From positions 12,089,001 through 12,153,000 of the forward strand of contig NC_081150.1 in NCBI RefSeq assembly GCF_958295425.1: DNA of 64,000 nt. Reading direction: 5' to 3'. A model generated the notes under the pieces. The model made no database searches, was not told the DNA's origin, and worked only from the letters and a program-made list of their open reading frames with translations. Made by a program: the position numbers and the translations under genes. This DNA is from Solea solea. Taxonomy: Eukaryota > Chordata > Actinopteri > Pleuronectiformes > Soleidae. This document shows, piece by piece, positions 45,116 through 58,544 of this stretch; position 1 is the stretch's first letter, and each line of letters begins with the position of its first letter.

Positions 45116-45899
45116 GCCGTTTCTCAAAGTATCCTTTTCTTTGTGCACCTGAGCTCTTGAATTTGTGCAGTATTTCTATTCTTTTCATTTCCTTCTCTCA
45201 CTTCTTGATCCAGCCTGCAGGAGCAGCGCTGGCAACCCCCTCCCCCTGCAGCACATCAATCCAGCTCCAGATGCTGTATGACACATGCGGTAAGGACCAT
45301 TTCTGAGGCCATCCATCAGCGCGAGGAGGACGAGCCCCAGCCTATCCATGCTACTTGTATCCTCCGTCTCCTCCCACAATCCACATCCAACAGACAGGGT
45401 TTAATAGGGTTCATTAATCAGTGGGCTCGTCTAGGAAAAGGCCAGACTGTAATTCACCAGGGTCCAGAGGCCTAACCTTAAGGACGTCTACATCTTTGGC
45501 TGATAGAGTTTTAGTGCGCATGTATCAGCACATTTACATGCAAACATGGCTGGACAACGCAACATACAAGTTATAATAGTAAAAAAACAAACATGATTTT
45601 TGTGTCTTTAATTAAGCTGTTCAATTCAGACATCAATCATATAAGTTCAGGAAAGACAGGTGATAAATGGTTGTGTCTGCAGCGATGTTAATGATGGCTA
45701 GCAGAAGGCAGGTACTGATAAGTAGTGCCCAAGACTGGCCGGTGTGTCTGTGTTCTGTCTGTCAATAGGAACTCTCCGTGGGCCCATTAGAAGAATGCTA
45801 AACGAGATAGCTCTCGTTCAGAGCAGCTCTATCTATAAATTCAGAGATGCGAGGGAGTACCGGCAACTGGAGGAGGAGGACGAAGAATGCATCACGTGT
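45116..45899. other. Unique spacer, possible conserved patch at 45.40 kb
   Basis: 45395-45470 contains GTTCATTAATCAGTGGGC and reads as possible conserved sequence. No gene. Confidence 0.45.
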
Positions 45900-45901
45900 G
45901 C

Positions 45902-45926
<25 letters not shown>
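45900..45926 (+). repeat. (CA)n microsatellite
   Basis: About 13 CA units. Confidence 0.92.
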
Positions 45927-45933
<7 letters not shown>

Positions 45934-46869
45934 CATCTTGAGTGAAAATAATCTTCCTCCGACTCGCAACAAAGCCAGGACCTCTGTTTTCTGAAGATAC
46001 CTCAGGCTTTTCCAGTGCCATCTGCTACACCAATACCTTCTCACAATGGAGCTGAAAGAGGGCCAGTTGGCAACGAATCTGAGTACACCAGGAATCAGGA
46101 GATAACTGGCAAGAGAAAATGCAGAAACTCGAGCCAGCCAAGTTTCAGCTAACATTAAATCTGTTCCCTTGAGAGATAAAGACTTTCGGTTTGAGGACCG
46201 GGAACTTAACACGTTATTTGCTGTCCGCGCAGGTGCACTTCTTCATTATCACACACCTAGACAGTGAGCTATTTACAGTCATTTCTTGCCAAAGGTCATA
46301 TTCTTGCCTGTTAATTACCTTAAAGCCTTCATATACGCTATAGGCAGGACACACACAGAGGCACCTGTGGTAGAAAATGTGATAATGCTGGAATAATATT
46401 TGATTTTCTGTTCTCACATAAATTGCTGGATTAAACGGAGGAGGTTATGAATCAAGAAGAGAAAAAGAGGGAATCATGTCGAGACGATGATCCCTTCTTA
46501 ATAGTATGTATACCAGTGGAGTGTCGTGGAGCAATCCACATGTGCTTCCATTGCGTACATAAACAATAACAACAGAATACATCTGTCAGGCAGTTCAGTC
46601 CCCAGAGGAGATCCTTATAAAGACAGCCGGTTAGGCCATCAATAATTAAAACAGATGTAATTCCCATTAGCCATGGGAGAAGGCCCATAAATAGTTAATA
46701 CACTCCTTGTGTGTCCCCCCCCCCCTCATTCCCTCTCTCTCCTCGTAGCTCGTCTCCCCCTCTCATCTTTCATCTATAGCTTTCTTCCGTCTCTCTTCTG
46801 CTCCTAAAGCTTTTTCCTCTAACCCCCCCCCCACGCCCCCACCCCCCGCCCCCACTTCGGAGAATAGTG
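45927..46869. other. Unique spacer with C-rich tracts
   Basis: C11 at 46715-46725 and a C-rich tract at 46823-46855. 46620-46700 carries ATCAATAATTAAAAC and may be conserved. No gene. Confidence 0.5.
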
Positions 46870-47110
46870 AGGACGCAGTGGACTCTGAATCAGTTGCCCC
46901 CATCTTGCAGATTATAATGGTCCCACTGAGGTGTCTGAATAGGACGAGGGAGGAAACGAGAGGGGAACCTCCGAGGAGACGGAGGCCACAATTTATGACC
47001 CGGCATCATGGGACTGGTTATCTGGAGTGGGAGGCACTTGTGTCTGCTCACACTTCAGCCTGGCAATGACGGACAACCTCCAGCTGTCATGCTTACGACA
47101 ACAAAAAGGT
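46870..47110. promoter_or_regulatory. Candidate conserved non-coding block
   Basis: Unique, purine-biased, no repeats. A 63-codon frame is present without splice support. Assigned on texture. Confidence 0.22.
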
Positions 47111-50100
47111 AGTTTAACAGTTACAGAGTTCTATAAGGGTTTAGAACTTTAACCACTGACAGATTGGCTAATGAAAAGAGACAAAAAATGTAATGAGTGC
47201 TTAAGTAGACGAGCAGAAAAGTTCCTGTTCGCCCTGTCTGATGAATAACATCGACAGGATGTGGAGTGAGAGGCAGAAATTGAAACATCCGTCTACTGAT
47301 GTCGTCCCATCAGTCTCCAGACGCCCCTCATTAATCCAGTCCACCCCCCCCTTTATCCAGCCACCTCCATCCATCCTCCCTGCTGCTGGCATGTCTCCCC
47401 TGCCGAACGAGCCTCCTGTGAAAATGTGGCGCTACTGTAGAGCCAACCAAACCGCCACTGTCCATCCATCTCCTCCATGACACTGGGCCTAATGCGTTGG
47501 TGCTACATCAGCTACACAGACACGCCTCGGGGCGACGGCGGCCGGAGCGGAGACCAAAGATGTTCACAGAGAACACAACAAACTTTCACAAAAAAAAAAA
47601 AAAAATGAGATTACTGCCACTGGCAAGAGGCGGGAGAGGGGAAAAAAAATGCTCCGACAGCTTTTGGAAATCTCAAAGACGCTTAATCTTACAGAAAGAT
47701 CAGCAGTGACTCTAAATAGCCACATTCCTGACACAGTGCATTTGTAACTCATTTTCATATAATGGAGTCATGTCAAGGCTTTTTGACACACACTTTACCA
47801 ATAACCCGCCACATGCGGTTAAAGCCGCGTGCCGGCATTACTCCGTCTACGTGAAAAACTACAGATTTAATTTGTCTGACCTACATAGCCAACAGCAGGA
47901 CGCCAATCTACGGCGTTAATCGACCTAACGTCACAGGGTTCCACAGCAGCCGTCTGAGGCGAGGTCGCCCCGAATTATAATCTGCGCTCGAGCTGCTTTC
48001 ATGTGATGTTTGTTATGTTAGAAATGCTGCGTTAATAATCAAAACGCCAAACGGTGAGTTTAGGTCAAGGAGTTATGAAAACATATAGGGAGTGTGATGT
48101 GGTTGAATTTGGAGATAAACAGAGGGGAATGCTGTTAGCTGCTGACGGACATGAGTGCTGTGTATGAAAGGAACTCATCAGGTGAATCTGATTTTGACAA
48201 CAACAAAAGAAAATCAATCACACGGTGAACACATGATTTACAAAACAAGGACATGTTCCATGTCTGGCCTCAAATACTCGAAGATGATTTTCCAGCGATA
48301 ACCTCCTCCTCCTGGAAGTGCAACCTGAACCATGTCCAAGAGCCAGCGTGTTTGGGTGCTGCTGTTCTCTCGCTTTTGCCACCAGAAGTCTTTTTTCCTA
48401 TCCCACTCTGGGGCCAAATCCTCCTGCTGGAGGGGCGCTGGCAAGTCTCTAAACAACACAGAGAGTCATTCATCATCTCTCAGAGGAGTGAGCACTACAT
48501 CAATCTGTCTCTCAGCAGCCTTCCAGGCCAGTACCCCTCTGCCTGCCTCTGTACATTCCACGCGCGATCTCAGACGCTCGTATCACCAAGGAGATTTGAT
48601 ATAAGTATGGCAATAAGCACCGACCTCTGGGTTCTAGTAAGCAGCAAAAATGAGAACTTGTAATCATGCATTTCACCACAGCATATTCTCTTTTGTCATT
48701 TTTTTTTTGGCAAAAAAATCTTTGACTTAGAGCACTCTGATAGTCTCATTAAGATTGAATAGCAACAGCAACAGCACATCAGCTACAGGAGAACTGCTGA
48801 TTTCTGTGTTTTCAGCTCGTTCGTCTGAGGGACACGGGGGTACAGATTAGGAGTTCAACGACGCGGCACAAACCAGTGAAGGGAGTGAGAGCTGTGAGGA
48901 TTGGCCATTCCAGGGGAATTGGATGTGCACAGGTGAGACTGGAGGTTTGTGGGGGGGGGGTCGGTGGCGTGGGAGCATCGACAACTCGTCTGTCAACAGA
49001 GAATTCACAATTTGCCAACTCAGCCTCTTCCTCTGATTAGGAGTACAATAGGGACTGTATCCCTTCTCACATGCCTACACACACACACAAGTGTTAACCC
49101 TTTGGATGAATGTAAGGATATACAGAAGGCTGACTAGGACACGGACACACACACACACACATTCAGAAAGGTTTCAAACATTTACACAGAGCTCCTGTCC
49201 GACAGACGGTGACAACAAAAGATGGTTTTTCTGACCAGGATGTCATGATGAAAAAGGCTTAGCCATTCTACAGAAGACAAGCGGAAACAATTCCACTTGA
49301 AGACAGATAAGGATAGAGCTGTGTATTAGCAAGACTCTGGTAATGCAATACAGGTGTGACGATACACTACGTTGGGATTTATTGGGATGATTTAAGCCTT
49401 AAAAATAGTAAGAAAAGAAAAAAGAAAGAAAGCCCCACGGTAAAAAATAACAACATAAACTATGTACAGTTTTCTTGGGGGGTCGAGTCGATGAAATCCT
49501 GCTGCCAACTAGCATTGGGAGACACAAAACTACCATCAGAGAACCTGTCCAAAATATTTTCCTAGCAATACAGGGCTCCAACGAATCAATACAGTATCAC
49601 GCCGTGAAATATCATGATATTTCAGCATATCTACTAACTGCCATCTCTGTACAGAAGCACACAATTTCAGCTCCTGTTGGAAGGAAACTACATAAATGTT
49701 CCAGCATCTTTCCTCTCTGCTTGATAGTTAGATGTATTTTGGATGTTTTAATGCTATTTGCATTCAAACCCCGGCAGCTCTGCATAGTGTAGGTGTGACA
49801 AAGTATAAAAACAGTCGAGTGCACTTTGGTTCTACGAGGGTATGCCGAGTAGTGGCTTAACATGAACTCATCTGCGCTTTTCCTTTTTCAGATTCAGGAT
49901 TGGCCCACACAGCCCCTGAAACTATGCAAAACATCAAGTTACACACCAGTAATTAGGGGGTAAGAGTGTGCACATGCAATCTCACAAACTCAACAACCCC
50001 TGTGCCCCGTTCGCCGCTCCTCGTCAAGCCGAGGGGGCAGTAAATCTCACTCGGCCATGTTTTGGTGGACACCAACAATCACATCGACGACACCGCTGAA

Positions 50101-50289
50101 TGCAAATGACAAAATGAAAGAACGGTCAGCCGCAGAGCCGAGCTCGCCTCACCCATCGTTCACTTTCTCAATCCCGTGCCTCAACTGCTTGACAGAGTGC
50201 CACCGACAACTGCAGCCCTGCAGCGACAGATGATTTGTGCAGTGACTTCGGGGCTTTGGCTTTCCTCAGTTTCTTTTTCTTTTTTTTAA
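47111..50289. other. Unique spacer, no gene seen
   Basis: A15-A16 run at about 47590-47605. (CA)n at 49145-49161. A decayed repeat at about 49340-49620 (GTGTGACGATACACTACG and CAATACAGTATCACG-like text). Octamers at 49756-49763 (minus) and 50100-50107. At 48253-48663 a 136-codon frame overlaps minus-strand frames, and no homology was recognised. Confidence 0.45.
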
Positions 50290-50480
50290 AAAAGCCCTTG
50301 TCAAAGTGATGAGAGCTTTATGCTTTCAAGGCGCTGATAAGCCACGGGTTTATCACACAGGGGCCCTCGGAATAGGACATTTATAGGTATTAGCCATAAT
50401 GACTCCCCCTCCTATGCTGTGATTAATACACACAATGGCAGGCATGCTAAAGTGCAGGTGGGCATGAACACACTTGTGCT
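50290..50480. promoter_or_regulatory. Candidate conserved non-coding block
   Basis: Unique sequence with TGTCAAAGTGATGAGAGC, GGCGCTGATAAGCC and GCTGTGATTAATAC cores. Untested. Confidence 0.27.
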
Positions 50481-53400
50481 ACGAAGAGTGAATCCCGCAT
50501 ACCACCACTCGCCTTACTCGGCAGCCTCCGTCAACCCCACATTTGTGTCAGAAGTTCCTTAATTTTTCCATGATTAGCCAAGTTAACAGGCCATTAAAAT
50601 CCCACGCCATCAACGTGCAAAGAGTTTTGTTCCCTGCCCAGTCCGGCCTTTCACTCTGTAGAAACAGAATGTAGTCTGGAGGGCATAACAGGAGACTAAT
50701 CCAATAGGATACTCCCAACAATAAAAATACCTTGCTAGCAGTGCCTGGGTGGAATGACCCATTTTAACTGTGCGTACACTAATCTATCCCACAGCAAAAA
50801 GTGCTGCGTTTATATTCAACACTCTTCCTCTGTGGATCAGTGGTGCATTGTGTGGGTGTAAGAGTTCTGGAGGATCAGCAATATTGTTTTTGTAGGACTC
50901 GGAAGGGCTTAGAAAGAAGTCGGCACCAAAAAAAACTGTCTGAACAAACTTGAATCTCAGTATCAAAAACTGTAAGAAAAAAAGAAAAAGAGGAGTATTG
51001 ATCATATAGATAATCAGCGGTCACCGTCTTAGACTCTAGGAACAAACACACGGATGCAAACCTTGTTTGGGAGAATGAAAGATGTTGAACTCGAGAACAC
51101 TCTCCTCCGCTGCAGACTGCTGCAGACATGGATCATGTTATTCTTGGCCCATCTTTGAAGCTGCCTGGCCAGAGCCAAAAGCATATTTGCTTTTTTGCAG
51201 GCATCTGAATCAGCAGCCCAGCCCCGTGGGTTACAGCAAGACGGCAATTAGCCTAAGGAGCTTCCTAAAATGCTGAAAGGCAATAAAAAGCAACCTCAAA
51301 TCTGGGTGGCAAACACATAAATAACTGGATAACAGACGGTGAGTTTGAAGTGCAACACAACCTCTAAAACATGTAAGGACTGTCTGTTCTTTTAAAGAAT
51401 AAAAGGATTAATGGGAGGAATAGGCGCGACTAGTCTTACCTGTCAAACTTGTGGAGTCATAGGGAAGGCATTTACTGGATCAACGCAGGTTTGGCCCAGT
51501 TCATATCAATTTAATAGTGAAATTCTCAATCCTTAGGGTCTGGATATTGATTCTCCAAAGCAAACCTTGTAAACCACATGGCAACACGACCTCAGTGTTG
51601 CCATGCAGAACGCACAATGTATGCCGTGTAACACAGTGCGGGGCAAATGAGCATTTGACTTGTTAAATTGGTGAAATAAAACCTTTGCCCTTTGTTCATA
51701 TGGGAATCTTTACAGTCTACACACAACATCGCTGCAGGTTGGTACTGACATTTGGCACCTCCCATTTATCTTACAAAAGGTCACGAATGGCGGCAGATTC
51801 CGTAATGAGTCATGTGTGGGACGGATCAAAGTTCACACCAATAGCAGAAAGGTCAACTGCCGGAGCTCGCGCGCCCTCAGGCTTCCACATGCCACTCGCT
51901 CATCAATAAAAAAAAACGGTCTTACTGAGGGCTACTGATAAATGTCTACCCACATGCTATATACGCACACTCTGTTGTTACCGTTCCTTCAAGACAGATA
52001 AATCAGGGCACGATTGAGAATAATTCCACAGAGACAGCAATCTAGTATAGGCTTCTTTTTTTTTTTTAATGCCAAAGGCAATCGGAGTCAAGATTGTGTT
52101 TAAACACGTAACCTAGTTTAGCGAGACATGTGCGACGGCTTCTGTGTTCTGTGACTTTCCCCTGAATTCGTTTAAACCGCTGGCAAGGACCTGGCATGGA
52201 ACTCCACTCAGTGACACACGCTAGTCATGCCTGTCATTTTTTTTGCAAAGCCCATAGGGGAGTGACAACTGGTTTAGCTCTGTGATTAAGAGCATTGGGA
52301 CGGGTGGTATGATCACATTTCTGGGCATGCTTTTACCTCCAAATACCTTTAGATAAGAGAATAGTTTTGGTTACCTTCGACGAGAAATTAAAAATCTGGG
52401 TGTTGAGTTCTCAAGAAGCATCACAGTCGACAATCAGCCCAGACAGAAAGATATTTTAATCCTGCGCATTTCTTTTGCCTGGCGTCTAGATCTGGATGAC
52501 CCACAATGCAACAATAACACCGAGTGAAGTCTTTTGTTTTGGGTGTGTCGTGCCAGTCCTGACAAATGAAACTTTTGAGCCTCTACAGTGTCAGGCAGAG
52601 TTGAGGAGCAGGCTGAGGAGGTCTGGTAAGCTCACTCCCTTTTGACTCCACACCCAGTTCAACCATCATTGCCTCAAGTTATAACATTTCTCATAGTTTG
52701 CGAAGCTCACCCTCCAGTTACAACATTTCACCTTTAAACAGTTTCATATGTGAAACAGAACACATTGCTCTTCTATTTTTCAACTTTTCCTCCATCTGTT
52801 GAATACTTTACTTTCTTAAGAGTTATTTTATTACACAGCTTTATATACCCAGAGGTCACAGGGTAGCAGGTAGTTAACAACTAAAACCAGAAAAGTGAAA
52901 CAGTAGCTCGTGCAGAACAGGTATCGAGTGAAATATATATCACAACTTTCTGCCACCTGGAGGAAAGCAAACTGTCCAAGTGTTTTGGGCACAAATATCA
53001 GAAACCTGTGCAATCCAATCCAAATCAGCCTGCAGCACTTTTTTTTAGGGGCATGGTTTGTAGTGTTGACATACGGGGGCTATGTTATGTTGTAAGCTGA
53101 GCAGCTTACTGTTAAAATGAACACTATAACATGAACACCTGTCAGGTCTGACAACTCACTGACACCATGCCAAGTCTATTCAGGCACATAATTTGTTTTC
53201 AACAGAAAGAGGAGGACAAAAAAAACACACATATCAACATACACAACCATCAGTCAGCGCAAAACAGATTATAGTCTCATCCTGGTGGGACACTGCAGGC
53301 CGCCAATATCGAGTGCAGTGAACTTTGATGGCTTTTTACAGAAGCTTCGTCCTGCCACCATGGTAATGTTAACAAACCGAGTCACCATTTCAGTGTGAGA

Positions 53401-54329
53401 GAGGTTACGGAGGTCACTTCACTGGTAAGCACTGCTCCTGATATTCTGTTAAGCTCCACTGACCCAGTGTCTGTGATGCTCCACATTCTGTAACTCAGAT
53501 AAGAACTCAAAGAGCGGTCCAGGTCAGCACAGAGGGAGCAGGCTGATAAGCAGTGCTGCAGGCCCTGTCGGACCGCTGGCAGATCACTGTCCACACCAGG
53601 CTCCAACAACTGATAAGCGCTCACATCCTTATGAGACTTCTGTGTGAAACAGATGTGGGGAGTGATAAAAAAAAAAACCACACACACAGAAAAGGAAAAA
53701 CTAAAAATAAAGAGCCAAGTCAGGGATATTAAAAAGACTAATCACAGCATCGTTTTTGGTTTAAATAAAATCCAAAGCAGCCGAGCTCAGGCACGTGAGA
53801 AAAATCCTCTCGTGACCAAACACAAAGCAGCGAGACGGTGACACGACGAGATTGCATCAGCATACAACCCGCTTGTGTAAGGCAGTGCACTGCGCGCTGT
53901 TACCCGATCCCTGTCGAAAAAGGATGCCACAGAGCTGTGTGTGCAGCACCTTGCTGAACATGTGCGGCTCAGATACCTGCACTATGCATATTTATAGTGG
54001 CGCTGGCGCGGAGCTGCTTCTCGTAACTTCCGGAGATTCTCTTACAACAGACACGCGAGAAACCTCTCAACACCAAAGTCAAATACTTTGAAACCTGCGA
54101 GACGCAGCATGTCGGGGACCACGGAGAGATATTCGGCAAGAAAATAACGCAGCGCACAGTTGACTATCTGCCTCTTGTGTTCATGTACGCACCATCTGCA
54201 TGCATTACAGAGTCTGTTTGCTGCACTTCATCAAATTCATAGGATTAATACAACTCTAGCTGGAAGTGGAGCCAGCAGCAGCAGCTGTCCAGCGGTTAAA
54301 CAATACAAAGAACCAATAATCAGGTGAAT
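50481..54329. other. Long unique spacer, no gene seen
   Basis: T11 run near 52058. A CTCF-like reverse motif CTGCCACCTGGAGG lies at 52950-52963. A short non-repetitive patch at 50555-50640 may be conserved. Open frames are all under about 105 codons and unrelated to known families by eye. Confidence 0.45.
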
Positions 54330-54720
54330 CTCAGCGGGGGAGGGAAAATTGGCTTATTGAGATTAAGCGGCAGGTGATCAGGTTGAGATGTGCAGCTGCA
54401 TTGCAGAGAGGACGCCAGTCTGAGCGACTGAGCGAGCGATTGGTGTGCGCTTGTAAGTGTAAACATTAGGATAGCGCGGTGCGAATGACGTTAGGCAGGC
54501 AATACAGCAGATGGTGTGTGGAGCCATTCTGGAGCCAATCTCAGGTAACGTGGCATCAAATAATTGGAATTCCATTCAAATCCATTGCATGTAACGATAG
54601 GCCCCCCAAGACAAATAACATTTCTCAGCCTATTAGGGACAATTTAGAGAAATCTGATTGGCACTGCATTAACGGTGCCAAAGGAGCACACCCAGTGCTC
54701 TCTAATTACCACGTGTGATT
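54330..54720. promoter_or_regulatory. Candidate conserved non-coding block
   Basis: 390 bp without simple repeats. CAAATAATTGGAATTCC near 54557, TTATTGAGATTAAGCGG near 54354, and several CpGs. Resembles a long conserved enhancer. Untested. Confidence 0.32.
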
Positions 54721-55239
54721 TTCTGCATTCCTACCTACTCTGTGGTTTGCTTTTCTTATCCATGCTCTTATTTTTAGGGAGCGACTGTTTATTTTACCGA
54801 TTTAATCTACTGCATATTTTTGATGAGATAGGAGATAGGAGCCGTGCTTCATGCTGAGTTTTTCCCTCTGCTTTCTGATGATGGATAAGAACACGGCAAA
54901 CCGGTTACCGAATATTTAAAACCCAAAGTGGTTTGCCAACTGGTGGTCAATCCTCACGCGACTCCCTGGCACAACACATCAACTCACCCCCCCCCCCACC
55001 ACAACCACCACCGTTGCCCTCTATCTTTCCTTCTGTGAGTCTGCATCTGTTGCAGTCTCAGAGGCAGATGTTCCTATGAGGAGAGGCAGCAGGCAGATAG
55101 ACCCCCTCCCCCCCCAATCCTTCACATGATTACCTCTCTATCTATCCAACAGGAACAATACCCCACAGCCCATCTCGCCACTACCTCTCCCCGCAAGCAG
55201 CCCTTTGTATAAGCTTCAACGACCCTCATCTTTAGACAA
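54721..55239. other. Spacer with C-rich runs
   Basis: C10 near 54988-54997 and C-rich text near 55101-55116. No gene. Confidence 0.5.
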
Positions 55240-55510
55240 TTAGGACGGATAACAAGAGGTTGGGGACCCACTGTTTGCTCAAGACCCGCATAGCAAAGAC
55301 ATAAAGGCCACTCGACTGTCTAGCAGAGGTGATGGAGCATATAAATGTGTGCGCTGGGGGTCAGGTGTTTACATTGTGAACCATAACCACTTTCGAGAGA
55401 ACTACCCCGTTAATTGTCCATTTGAACCACAATGCTGCACTGTTAGCCATTTATAATAAAGGCCGAACAAGCTCTTAAGTACTGTGGGACTCTTGCCAGG
55501 CTGCTGCTAA
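55240..55510. promoter_or_regulatory. Candidate conserved non-coding block
   Basis: Unique sequence with FOX-type TGTTTAC at 55366-55372, CCGTTAATTGTCC near 55408, and CATTTATAATAAAGG near 55448. Untested. Confidence 0.3.
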
Positions 55511-58469
55511 GGAGCGAACATCACATATTTTACCTCAGTGGATTTTGGTGCCAGCACTCTGGCCCAGGGCCATATCTGACTGCTGTTCAGGAGAGTAATG
55601 ATGAATATAGGAGCTGCCATTAATCTTGGTCAGGTGTGTGTGAGGCAGGCCGTGCATGTCCTCTTTCATGCCACATTTGCCCCGGAGCCAGGTGGTGACC
55701 AGACAGTACAAGGTCAGGGGGCAAAGGTCAAAGAGCAGCATGGGCCTCTCATCAGTGACAACTTGACAATAGGACACACACGCATGTAGTCATGCAAAAA
55801 CTATTAGGAGCTTCAATCTAAAAAGGCCATGCATCATTATTATTATTATATGTCCTGACTGAACTTAGTACAGTGACCTTTATTAAAATGACATGAATTT
55901 CACACATAGTTTCATGATTTGTGTCATGAATTTCAAACCATTTACAATGAGTTCACGCTTTGCTGACGAAGGCCATCAGCTCCAGACAACTGTCTCAGGA
56001 TAGCTGTGTTCAGATTTCATGACAAAATGATTATTTTCATGTCAATACAGACAACATTGCGCTAGTAAAGCAGGACTGCTGAGTACGAGCAGCTGAACAC
56101 GGGTCGACTAAAAGACTAAAAACAAAAAGAGGCACCCACAAAAAGGAGGTGAATTCTACTCTCCACAAGCCCAGTTATTCAGAAATGCTTCTTGTATATA
56201 TATATACACGAATGCTCCATCAGTCAGGTCTGATAGTATTGCTTGTCAGAGCATGTTTGCAGAGGAATCCCATAGCATACGTATAGTGTCACATTATTTC
56301 TGTTCATGAGGAATAGAGTTAAAAGAAAGAAACACTGCTGTAGCATGTGCCGGCAATCTCACATCGCCGACTGGTTCAATTCCTAAACTCTGAAGCGAAG
56401 AGGTGCCAACAGGACTTGGACAGGCTTTTATAATTTGTATGGACCACAGCACAGTGAGGCTCCTGATAAAGCTGAAAATGTGCTGCTGTATTGATGTTGG
56501 ATTCACACTTGGATGTGTCTTGTATTGGGTGTCATTGTGAAAAACCTTCTTTTCTCTCTCTCTGGTGCAAACCTGCAGGCGTATGTCACCACGCATACTT
56601 ACACACAAACCAACACAAACAAGCACGAATGCACACATTCGCGCTCAGGCTCAAAAATCTCCACAGATGAGTGTTTGTTTCGGTTTGGCACGTCAATTTG
56701 TGGTGCGTGATTCGCTTATGTTTCTATACAGTGCCACTATTTCCCTCTGGATTTCAAAAAGGTTCAACATTTTCCTTTGTTAACACCAAGCACTGCCACA
56801 GCTCCCCGCAGCTAAGGCGTAATCCCAAAATGAACTCTGCATCACCTCCAACACAGCCAAAGGGAACAAAGTAACGCTAGGGGGAAGTCAAAGGAAATAT
56901 GCCAAGTGCCCACTCAGCCAATCATGCGGAGGATTTCTGTGGAGAAGGACATCTTGTGGGATTGGAAGAAGAGCCCATGGGGGGGGGGGACTGATAACCC
57001 TGTTCGAGAAACGCTACTGGCTCAAAAGATGCCAGCAATATGTGCTGGAGCGTCGATAATGCATTAGTTTTAATACATTGATTTAATGTATCTCCAAAGA
57101 AAGACAGAAATTAGGTTAAACTGATGCAGCGATTTATGCCGCAAAACTTTCAAATGCTACCAAAAATCAAACAACGACATGGTAAAGGAAAAATACAGAG
57201 CAATGTCAGCCCTTTCCTTTTGTTCGGCACCAATTCCATCGCTGCCGGTGGAATTCAATGTTTCTTTGCCACATTTAGGCTGGCACAAGATGGTGTAATG
57301 AAAAGTGGCTTTTTGTTATAACGTAACATAACATCACTGCTTGTTTTGAGGCTGTTTCCTCAAACCCGACTCGCAGTGAGTGAAATTACAGCTCTGTGCC
57401 CCGAGAACCACCTGGTTCGGTGTGCTCTGCATGTCAACTAAGGAGACACACAACGAGAATACACAATCTACGCGAGGAGCAGGCACTGGGACATCAGTTA
57501 TCGCTGTAGCATGCGAGAGAAGAAAAATATGAATGCACACGAGCGCTGCGGTGCAGCTTGATTTGTTCATCTGAAAATTTGATTGCAACTGTAGTCTCTT
57601 CTGCATCACAAAGTACCTGCTGGTCTAAAATTCTTGCCGCAATCATTAGATATGTAATTGACTTTATCAACACATAGTCGCATTAAATCCATCCAAATCT
57701 CACTCTCTTCTAACAAAGTGGTCGAGAACAGAACCGCACGTCGTTAACTGTGCCGCCATTTGGAAGCCGTCGTCTTGAAAGAGACAATGCGTTTTGTTGT
57801 TTAACTTAAATTCACAACGGTCATGAAATGCATTTTACCCAAACGCACTAAATTAAACAGAAATACACTCTTATCGGGCAGAATCAAAGGCCTCATTACC
57901 AAAGTCATTAAGAGGAAGCATGGCTGCACTTGGCTATTTTCATTCTGTTGTGTGATTTGAGAAAGTGCACAATCAGACCTAAACACTTTAAGCCTTTAGT
58001 ACAGCGTCTCAATCAGACCCACATCTGGTATGTGACACGTTTCTCAGATACAACTCAAGAATGAATAAGAATGTATGCTTCTGTCCATTTATAGAGGGTT
58101 GAATTCGTAGTGCAGCATTGAACGTTTGAGATTTTACTTGCATAGGGCAACAGCTTCTGTCCAAGGCTAATTTTTTGAAACATGACGACATCCCTGCGCA
58201 ACTGTGACGGCAACTTTCATTCTTCAATAATGAGACGTGACCTCTTCAAAGGCGGTTTAGTTTTCAGGCCATTTCATCACCTTTGACGAGAGCTTCCCCC
58301 GCTGTCAGTCCAGAGTTTGTCAGGAGGTGTGAGGCTGAACTGATGGGTGTGAGGAAAATGTGTCTTACACTAAAAAGGTGAACAGCAGCGAAATCAGGGA
58401 GATAGGGAAACTGTCGGGGAGGGGAAATAAACAAGGGAATGAGAAAAAGTGATGTGGAAAAGCAGAAAC

Positions 58470-58470
<1 letters not shown>
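55511..58470. other. Long unique spacer, no gene seen
   Basis: Short ATT tract at about 55834-55847, short (TA)n at 56196-56206, G10 near 56980-56989. No gene or mobile element recognised. Confidence 0.45.

Positions 58471-58538
<68 letters not shown>
58471..58538. repeat. (TA)34 microsatellite
   Basis: Thirty-four uninterrupted TA units, the longest pure dinucleotide array here. Fully self-complementary, so able to extrude a cruciform. Confidence 0.96.

Positions 58539-58544
<6 letters not shown>

Noticed and set aside
46040..46212. Part of a 106-codon minus frame read as a possible retroelement protein
   Set aside because: No reverse-transcriptase or transposase motif, and its far end is a (CA)n translation.
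48253..48663. 136-codon plus frame
   Set aside because: Overlaps minus frames of similar quality. The composition is merely low in stops and no family is recognised.
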